A stretch of 64,000 nucleotides of DNA, taken from Marinobacter salinexigens (GTDB lineage Bacteria > Pseudomonadota > Gammaproteobacteria > Pseudomonadales > Oleiphilaceae). The DNA is taken from positions 248,001 through 312,000 of the forward strand of contig NZ_VTUU01000004.1 in assembly GCF_008370345.1 (NCBI RefSeq). The letters run 5' to 3'. Positions 58,729 through 64,000 of this stretch are shown piece by piece. Positions within the stretch are counted from its first letter, which is position 1, and the number at the start of each line of letters is the position of its first letter. The position numbers and the translations under genes were made by a program. The notes beneath the pieces are model-generated. The model saw only the letters and a list, made by a program, of their open reading frames with translations, was not told the origin of the DNA and did no database searches.

Positions 58729-58748
58729 GGGAGAAAAGGACTTCTCCC
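58729..58748 (+). terminator. hairpin after the chemoreceptor gene
   Basis: GGGAGAA and TTCTCCC, a 7-bp stem with a 6-nt loop, without a T-run; it starts 20 bp after the stop codon. Confidence 0.4.
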
Positions 58749-58792
58749 TCCCGGCCATAATCCTTACCATGTTGATTTCAGCAGGAGGAACT

Positions 58793-59044
58793 ATGTCCGA
58801 CGATTCCGGTACCCAACCGCAGCCTGACCCACGCCAGGAAAAATTCGTAGTCGATACAGACCTGCTGACAGAAGATCAGGTGGCCGGGCTGGTGGAAGAG
58901 TATTGCACCCGTTACCATGGTCTGAATGATACCGAGAATCCACTGGCAGAACGGGATCGTGTACGGGCTGCAGTCAAGCGTGGGGAACTCGTTGTCTGGT
59001 TTGACCCTGTGGAGAATACCGCAGGGCTGGGCGCTCCGGCCTGA
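58793..59044 (+). CDS. YheU-like (UPF0270) small protein
   Basis: An 83-residue soluble protein. After a polar start, LLTEDQVAGLVEEYCTRYHG and VRAAVKRGELVVWFDPVENT follow the spacing of the YheU/UPF0270 family, which has no known function. The ATG has an excellent CAGGAGGA site eight bases upstream. It sits between the chemoreceptor and gacA genes. Similarity is moderate, with a slightly longer N-terminus than E. coli YheU. Confidence 0.65.
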   Translation: MSDDSGTQPQPDPRQEKFVVDTDLLTEDQVAGLVEEYCTRYHGLNDTENPLAERDRVRAAVKRGELVVWFDPVENTAGLGAPA

Positions 59045-59139
59045 GCATCAATCAAAGTACATAATTTTGATCACTACCTACCGTGAATCCTCGGTAGATA
59101 GTACAATTCCGCTGTTTTCGAAAGCCGTATACGAGGTGA

Positions 59140-59802
59140 ATGTTGATCAGGGTACTGGTTGTCGATGACCATGAGCTGGTTCGCTCCGGTATTACCCGGA
59201 TGCTGGCCGATAACCCCGACCTGGACGTCATCGGGCAGGTATCTTCGGGTGAAGATGCCATCGAATTTGTGCGCAAGGATCGCCCGGATATCGTTTTGAT
59301 GGATATCCGCATGCCCGGAATTGGTGGTCTTGAGGCGACTCGCCGTATCCTTCGCATTGATGATTCCATACGGGTAATCGTGGTGACTGCCTGCGCGGAT
59401 GATCCGTATCCGACGCGGGTTATGCAAAGTGGCGCTACGGCGTATATCACCAAGGGCGCGGACATCAAAGAGATGGTGCGTGCCATCCGCATGGCGCATT
59501 CTGGCCAGCGTTACATCAGCCCCGAAATTGCCCAGAAAATGGCGCTGAAGCAGCTTGGCGGTGATCGTGACGAAGATGGCGAACTGTCGCTCTTCGAGCG
59601 GCTGTCCGAGCGGGAAATGCAGATTGCCATGATGGTGGTGGATTGCCAGAAGGTTCAGGACATTTCCGACAAACTCTGCCTGAGCCCTAAAACCGTCAAT
59701 AGCTACCGTTACCGCATTTTTGAAAAGCTGGAAATTTCCAGTGATGTTGAGCTTGCTCTGATGGCTGTACGGCTTGGATTACTGGATGCCGAAAAGGTCT
59801 GA
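59140..59802 (+). CDS. gacA: LuxR-type response regulator GacA/UvrY
   Basis: A 220-residue two-component regulator. The receiver domain (1-120) has acidic VVDDHE, phosphorylated D55 in LMDIRMPG, and the closing TKGA lysine. The C-terminal LuxR helix-turn-helix (about 148-212) contains LSEREMQIAMMV and DKLCLSPKTVNSYRYRIFEKL. The sequence follows Pseudomonas GacA almost motif by motif. With the kinase GacS/BarA it activates small regulatory RNAs that titrate CsrA/RsmA. It overlaps uvrC by 17 bases, as in the conserved gacA-uvrC pair. Confidence 0.93.
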   Translation: MLIRVLVVDDHELVRSGITRMLADNPDLDVIGQVSSGEDAIEFVRKDRPDIVLMDIRMPGIGGLEATRRILRIDDSIRVIVVTACADDPYPTRVMQSGATAYITKGADIKEMVRAIRMAHSGQRYISPEIAQKMALKQLGGDRDEDGELSLFERLSEREMQIAMMVVDCQKVQDISDKLCLSPKTVNSYRYRIFEKLEISSDVELALMAVRLGLLDAEKV

Positions 59803-61648
59803 TCAGCCAGAAAGCGACATCTGGAAGTTTGACAGCAAAAGCTTCCTGAAACAACTCACAGAGCGCCCGGGCGTTTATCGTATGTACGATGAAGCCTCGG
59901 AGGTGCTGTATGTGGGCAAGGCCCGGAACCTTAAAAACCGCGTCAGCAGTTATTTCCGGCAGACAGGCCTCTCCCCGAAAACCCAGGCGCTCGTCGCGAA
60001 GATCCATTCGATTGAAGTGACGATTACCGGCAGTGAAACCGAAGCGCTCCTGCTTGAACAGAACCTCATCAAATCTCTGCGCCCGCCGTACAACATTCTT
60101 CTGCGGGACGATAAATCCTATCCCTATATCTATCTGTCGTCTCACAGTGACTATCCGTCACTGACGTTCCGTCGTGGCCGTACAAAGAAAGGTGGCGGTA
60201 CCTGGTTCGGACCCTTTCCAAGCTCGGGAGCGGTAAAGGAAAGTCTTAATGTATTACAGAAGATATTCAGGATAAGATCATGTAATGAAAGCTATTTCAG
60301 AAACAGAAATCGTCCGTGCCTTCAGTATCAGATTAACCGCTGCACGGCACCATGCGTTGGCTATATCAGCCCCGAGGACTATCAGGAAGATATCCGTCAC
60401 GCCACCATGTTTCTTGAGGGTAAGAACCCGGTCATCATCCACGATCTGATGAATGCCATGGAGGAGGCTTCCCAGGCGCTGGAGTTTGAAAAGGCTGCGG
60501 CCTACCGGGACCAGATCAATCACCTGCGCCATGTTCAGGAACAGCAATCCGTGGACAGCGAGGGTGGCGATGCGGATGTGATTGCCATTGCCCAGGATGC
60601 GGGGATTGTCTGTATTATCGTCATTATTGTACGCGGCGGCCGTGTGCTGGGTACCAAGGATTATTTTCCGAGGTTTTCCATCGAGCAGACCGAAGGCGAA
60701 TTGCTGAGCGCTTTCCTTGGTCAGTATTATTTCGGGGGGAACACCCGTCGTGAAATTCCCAGAGACATTCTGGTACCGGTCGATGTAGATGGTCAGGCAC
60801 TGCTTGCAGAGGCACTGACAGAAGCCGCAAACCGGGAAACCCGCATTCGGGGCAATGTAAGGGGGGAGCGCCGGCGTTGGCTTGAACTGGCGATGACCAA
60901 TGCACGTCAGACTCTTCTGACCCATCTCGCGAGCAAGGAGACCGTGTATCGCCGGTTGCTGGCTTTGCGGGATTTGCTCGACCTTGCAGAAACGCCCTCA
61001 AGGATGGAGTGTTTCGACATCAGCCACAGCCACGGGGAAAATACCGTCGCATCCTGTGTGGTTTTCGACGAGAATGGGCCGCTGAAAAGTGATTACCGGT
61101 TGTATAACATTGAAGGGATCACCGGCGGTGATGACTACGCTGCCATGCGTCAGGTTCTTACCCGGCGTTACCGGCGCATAACGGCCGGGGAGGGCAAACG
61201 CCCCGACCTGGTTTTTATCGACGGCGGCAAAGGCCAGTTGAATATTGCCCGGGAAGTCTTTGATGAGCTGGGGATTTCTGATATACCACTGATTGGTGTC
61301 GCCAAGGGCGTCACTCGGCGGGCGGGTATGGAGCAGTTGATAGACGCCATGACCGACAACGTCTTCCGGGTTCCGGCGGACTCTCCGGCACTGCATCTTA
61401 TCCAGCATATCCGGGATGAATCGCACCGCTTCGCTATTACCGGCCATCGCGCCCGTCGGGACAAGAAGCGACGCCAGTCAACACTGGAAGGTATTGAAGG
61501 CGTGGGGCCCAAACGTCGCCGGGAACTCATTCGCTACTTCGGTGGTATACAGGAAATTCGCAAAGCCAGTGTCGACGAGATGGCCAAGGTACAGGGCATC
61601 AGTAAATCGTTGGCAGAAGCCATCTACGCAGCACTGCACGACGAGTAA
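59786..61648 (+). CDS. uvrC: excinuclease ABC subunit C
   Basis: A 620-residue nuclease that makes both incisions in nucleotide excision repair with UvrAB. The GIY-YIG domain (about 27-105; RPGVYRMYDEASEVLYVGKA) cuts 3' of the lesion. A cysteine-rich stretch and a UVR domain (about 215-250) bind UvrB. The RNase H-like domain with ECFDISHSHGENTVAS cuts 5'. Two helix-hairpin-helix motifs (about 560-615; GIEGVGPKRRRELI) bind DNA. ATG 59786 is preferred to a TTG four codons earlier. Embedded in gacA-uvrC-pgsA. Confidence 0.96.
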   Translation: MPKRSDQPESDIWKFDSKSFLKQLTERPGVYRMYDEASEVLYVGKARNLKNRVSSYFRQTGLSPKTQALVAKIHSIEVTITGSETEALLLEQNLIKSLRPPYNILLRDDKSYPYIYLSSHSDYPSLTFRRGRTKKGGGTWFGPFPSSGAVKESLNVLQKIFRIRSCNESYFRNRNRPCLQYQINRCTAPCVGYISPEDYQEDIRHATMFLEGKNPVIIHDLMNAMEEASQALEFEKAAAYRDQINHLRHVQEQQSVDSEGGDADVIAIAQDAGIVCIIVIIVRGGRVLGTKDYFPRFSIEQTEGELLSAFLGQYYFGGNTRREIPRDILVPVDVDGQALLAEALTEAANRETRIRGNVRGERRRWLELAMTNARQTLLTHLASKETVYRRLLALRDLLDLAETPSRMECFDISHSHGENTVASCVVFDENGPLKSDYRLYNIEGITGGDDYAAMRQVLTRRYRRITAGEGKRPDLVFIDGGKGQLNIAREVFDELGISDIPLIGVAKGVTRRAGMEQLIDAMTDNVFRVPADSPALHLIQHIRDESHRFAITGHRARRDKKRRQSTLEGIEGVGPKRRRELIRYFGGIQEIRKASVDEMAKVQGISKSLAEAIYAALHDE

Positions 61649-61655
61649 GGACAGC

Positions 61656-62213
61656 ATGAATTTACCGAACATACTCACTCTTTCCCGCATCATCATGATC
61701 CCCGTGTTCGTGGTGATTTTCTATTTGCCGGTGGAGTGGAGTTATCTTGTCAGCGCCGCTATTTTTGCGCTCGCAGGTGCCACCGACTGGCTGGACGGAT
61801 ACCTGGCCAGGAAGCTTGATCAGAGCACGCCGTTTGGCGCCTTCCTGGATCCTGTAGCCGATAAGCTGATGGTGGCGGTCGCCTTGGCCGTGCTGATTGA
61901 AGAGCATGCTGCGATCGTCTTGACGATTCCTGCAACGGTCATTATCGGCCGTGAAATCGTGATTTCTGCACTGCGGGAATGGATGGCTGAAATCGGCAGC
62001 CGCGCCAGTGTTGCGGTCTCTTACATCGGCAAGATTAAGACAACGGCTCAAATGGCTTCAATCGTGGGTCTGCTGGCGTTTCCTCCCGGAGTGATCTGGG
62101 CCGATGTTTCCATAGCGTTGCTGTATCTGGCGGCCGGGCTGACACTGTGGTCCATGGGGTTGTACCTGAAAGCCGCGTGGCCTGACCTGTTTCCTGATAG
62201 CAAAGCCAGCTAG
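61656..62213 (+). CDS. pgsA: CDP-diacylglycerol-glycerol-3-phosphate phosphatidyltransferase
   Basis: A 185-residue inner-membrane enzyme that makes phosphatidylglycerol phosphate, committed to PG and cardiolipin synthesis. It has about four or five spans and the CDP-alcohol transferase signature DWLDGYLARKLDQS...GAFLDPVADKL (about 43-70), with all four aspartates. It starts seven bases after uvrC, in the conserved gacA-uvrC-pgsA unit. Its TAG stop shares CTAG with the stop of the convergent lipoprotein gene. Confidence 0.95.
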   Translation: MNLPNILTLSRIIMIPVFVVIFYLPVEWSYLVSAAIFALAGATDWLDGYLARKLDQSTPFGAFLDPVADKLMVAVALAVLIEEHAAIVLTIPATVIIGREIVISALREWMAEIGSRASVAVSYIGKIKTTAQMASIVGLLAFPPGVIWADVSIALLYLAAGLTLWSMGLYLKAAWPDLFPDSKAS

Positions 62214-62812
62214 CGGCAGGTTGCAGCCCATTCGCTGATATCCCTCGCCAGGATTTCTCCGGCAACACTGAATGCCCTGGCAACCCGTTCGATATCGTCG
62301 CTCTGCACTCGCTCAAGGCTGCTGAAACTCCTGGAGCAGAGAATCGATCGGGATCGGTTGTCTACGATCTGGGCGTGCAGGGTGATGACAGCATTAGTGT
62401 CTCCACCGTGGCTTTCGGTATGGAAAGCCGTCACTTCGCTCACCAGTGTTTCATCCGCTTCTGCAGAACTGGCATCGCTGATGACGGTTCCAAAGCTGTT
62501 GCTTGCCCTCAAACTCTCCGTCAGAAGATCCCTGACCAGCACCGGTGTTGTCGTGCGCCAGCGCACTTTCCCGTAAACCCTGTATTCATAGGGTGTGGGC
62601 TTGGCCAGAATCCGGGTTCCGGTAAAGGGCTCCGAAGCCTGGGGTGTGTTTACGCGAAGGGTTTTATCCGAGCGAACTACCGCCTGGAAAACCGGCTGGG
62701 AGACCGACAGATCCATAACCCTCGGCGGTTCCGGGTTAGGAAAAACAGTACAGCCAGCCAGGGTGACAACCGCTGCCAGGCCCAGAGTTCGTTTTACAAC
62801 GTGTGTGATCAA
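62210..62812 (-). CDS. ABC-type transport auxiliary lipoprotein (PqiC-like)
   Basis: A 200-residue lipoprotein. The lipobox LAGC puts the acylated cysteine at 21, and Thr at +2 favours the outer membrane. The rest fits the ABC_trans_aux/PqiC domain: a TRILAKPTPYEYRVYGKVRW strand region and LLTESLRASNSFGTVI. These proteins sit at the outer-membrane end of MCE lipid-transport systems. It starts at TTG with AAGGAG eight bases upstream, overlapping the MCE-gene stop by four bases (TTGA). Last gene of the minus-strand cluster. Confidence 0.83.
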   Translation of the reverse strand: MITHVVKRTLGLAAVVTLAGCTVFPNPEPPRVMDLSVSQPVFQAVVRSDKTLRVNTPQASEPFTGTRILAKPTPYEYRVYGKVRWRTTTPVLVRDLLTESLRASNSFGTVISDASSAEADETLVSEVTAFHTESHGGDTNAVITLHAQIVDNRSRSILCSRSFSSLERVQSDDIERVARAFSVAGEILARDISEWAATCR

Positions 62813-63747
62813 TCCGATATCTCCTTGAAGGTTTCGCCTCCCCAGATCAGGCCAGAAGGGTTCTCCTGCAGGTGACGGGTGAACTGATTAAGATTCCGCA
62901 GGGTACTGCGCAATTCCCGCAAAGCAGGCGCGAGTTCGCCCATACCTTGCAGGCCGGAGGCGACAGCACCTTCGTGTTCCCTTGTCAGTCGGTCTATTCG
63001 CTGTGTTGCCGTGTGAATCGTGGCGAGGGCTTGCGTCATTGCTTCCAGAGCTTCCCGGCCCTGATGATCGAGGATGTCGTTGGCGTTGTCAGAAACCTGA
63101 GAGACCTTGATGGCGGCTTCCTCAGCCCGGATGGCTGCGGCATCAAACTGCTCCAGTAGTGCAATAAAGTCCTCTCGCTGGGCGAGGAGCGCATCAGAGG
63201 CCTCCCGGGTATTGGCGAGGATTCCGGCAAGGTTGTCGATGTTCGCCTCGGAAAATACCCGGTTAGCGTTTGTCAGCAGGCTTTCGGCCTGGGCGAGCAG
63301 GCTTTCTCCGTTATTGACGAGATTGCTGAAGGCGGAGGGTTCGGCCACTATCAGGGGTGGGCGCTGTTCGTCACCCGTCAGTATGGGGCTGTCTGTTGAG
63401 CCTCCGCTGAACTGGATGCTCATGCTCCCTGTGATATTGGCGAGGATCAGGCTGGCTTTGGTGTTTTCCCGAATCGGAATGGAGCTGTCGACTCTGATCA
63501 GCGCCCGCACATGGCTCGGGTCCTCGGTGTCGAGATTCAGCTCCAGCACATCGCCTACCTGGACGCCGCTGTACAGAACCGGATTCCCTTTCGCCAACCC
63601 GCTGACGGCATGGTCAAAACCGATCTGATAGTAGGCCCAGTCGCGATCAGCAGAAGATTTGCTCAGCCACAGTGCGAAGACCATGGCCGAAGCGAACGCT
63701 GCCAGGGTAAACAGTCCAATAATCACGTGATGAGCCCTTGGCTCCAT
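62809..63747 (-). CDS. MCE/MlaD-family protein
   Basis: A 312-residue periplasmic protein anchored by one N-terminal span (HHVIIGLFTLAAFASAMVFALWL, about 6-28). A single MCE domain follows (about 40-118; YQIGFDHAVSGLAKGNPVLYSGVQVGDV). The C-terminal 180 residues are mostly helical and could form the tube of a MCE hexamer. It binds lipids for transfer between membranes. It is longer than MlaD (183 residues) and resembles the MCE proteins paired with PqiC-like lipoproteins. ATG 63747 has GGGAG eight bases upstream; a GTG two codons earlier is less likely. Preceded by an ABC ATPase gene. Confidence 0.87.
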   Translation of the reverse strand: MEPRAHHVIIGLFTLAAFASAMVFALWLSKSSADRDWAYYQIGFDHAVSGLAKGNPVLYSGVQVGDVLELNLDTEDPSHVRALIRVDSSIPIRENTKASLILANITGSMSIQFSGGSTDSPILTGDEQRPPLIVAEPSAFSNLVNNGESLLAQAESLLTNANRVFSEANIDNLAGILANTREASDALLAQREDFIALLEQFDAAAIRAEEAAIKVSQVSDNANDILDHQGREALEAMTQALATIHTATQRIDRLTREHEGAVASGLQGMGELAPALRELRSTLRNLNQFTRHLQENPSGLIWGGETFKEISD

Positions 63748-63752
63748 GATCA

Positions 63753-64000
63753 CTACTCCCGGTGATTATGCTGTAACAGGCCGTGGGGGCTGTGACTGGC
63801 TGCACGCCCCCGTGGACCATTAAAGTATTCCTGAACCCAGGTGTCGTCGGTGGATGCGACGCGGTCCAGTGTATCTGCAACCAGCACTTTCTTCTGTGAA
63901 AGAACCGCAACCCGATCACAACTTGCGTATAGCGTATCCAGATCGTGGGTAACCAGGAATACGGTAAAACCAAGGGCATCCCTGAGGGTGACCAGCAGCC
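63753..64000 (-). CDS. ABC transporter ATPase of the MCE system, C-terminal fragment
   Basis: The last 82 codons of a gene that runs off the right edge on the minus strand; the stop TAG is at 63755-63753. The fragment shows FLVTHDLDTLYASCDRVAVL, the H-loop histidine and following helix of MlaF-type ABC ATPases, then a short variable tail. Adjacent MCE and auxiliary lipoprotein genes make it the ATPase of the same lipid transporter. Between it and the MCE gene are five bases. A permease gene is expected outside the window or upstream of this gene. Confidence 0.8.
   Translation of the reverse strand, partial: LLVTLRDALGFTVFLVTHDLDTLYASCDRVAVLSQKKVLVADTLDRVASTDDTWVQEYFNGPRGRAASHSPHGLLQHNHRE

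Overview
The window looks like chromosomal DNA of a marine gammaproteobacterium close to Marinobacter, on the Pseudomonas side of the class. This is inferred from protein similarity and gene order: gacA-uvrC-pgsA, GntR-smc-zipA-ligA, scpA-scpB-rluB, flgA-flgM-flgN opposite cheV-cheR, gltA opposite sdhCDAB followed by sucAB-lpd-sucCD, and a fadB of the 715-residue pseudomonad type. No insertion sequence, integrase, prophage, plasmid gene, CRISPR array or rRNA gene was seen. Both tRNA genes are intact with no attachment-site duplication noticed. Coding density is high and the gene content is mostly core.

Layout. 1-5 kb: the start of a CbiX-like chelatase running off the left edge, a DUF924 protein, tRNA-Gly, a MOSC protein, Uup, a small cysteine-containing protein and a universal stress protein. 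5-10 kb: a secreted helical protein of unknown function, then fadB-fadA (beta-oxidation). 10-15 kb: topA, a 3-hydroxyisobutyrate-dehydrogenase-like enzyme, and an M48 protease fused to a pilin-like tail. 15-28 kb: a TCA-cycle block with gltA on the minus strand and sdhCDAB, sucAB, lpd and sucCD on the plus strand. This covers citrate synthase, succinate dehydrogenase, 2-oxoglutarate dehydrogenase and succinyl-CoA synthetase. 28-41 kb: trpS, scpAB, rluB, a diguanylate cyclase, a GntR regulator, smc, zipA and ligA, so chromosome condensation, division and DNA ligation sit together. 41-47 kb: a large beta-rich lipoprotein, a CBS-pair protein, mnmC and a periplasmic cyclophilin. 47-52 kb: a flagellar and chemotaxis island (MshEN-like protein, flgN, flgM, flgA, cheV, cheR). 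52-57 kb: small metabolic genes, tRNA-Ser, acylphosphatase, an AEC carrier, a DUF1330 protein and AzlCD. 57-64 kb: a chemoreceptor, a YheU-like protein, gacA-uvrC-pgsA, and an MCE-type lipid transport cluster running off the right edge.

The most unusual items are these. (1) A 249-residue protein beside flgN has two 24-residue RLG...Q repeats separated by exactly five residues, which is the c-di-GMP-binding MshEN arrangement. They are joined to a hydrophobic segment and an exported-looking tail. (2) An M48 metalloprotease has a pilin-like transmembrane tail. (3) Two good sigma-28 promoters lie in front of flgM and cheV. (4) A strong intrinsic terminator ends only 21 nt before ligA. (5) A perfect three-copy 13-bp tandem repeat lies upstream of the acylphosphatase gene. 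(6) Several inverted repeats lie near the fadB, sdh and chemoreceptor genes.

All functional calls rest on reading motifs and on remembered family features; no database search was run.
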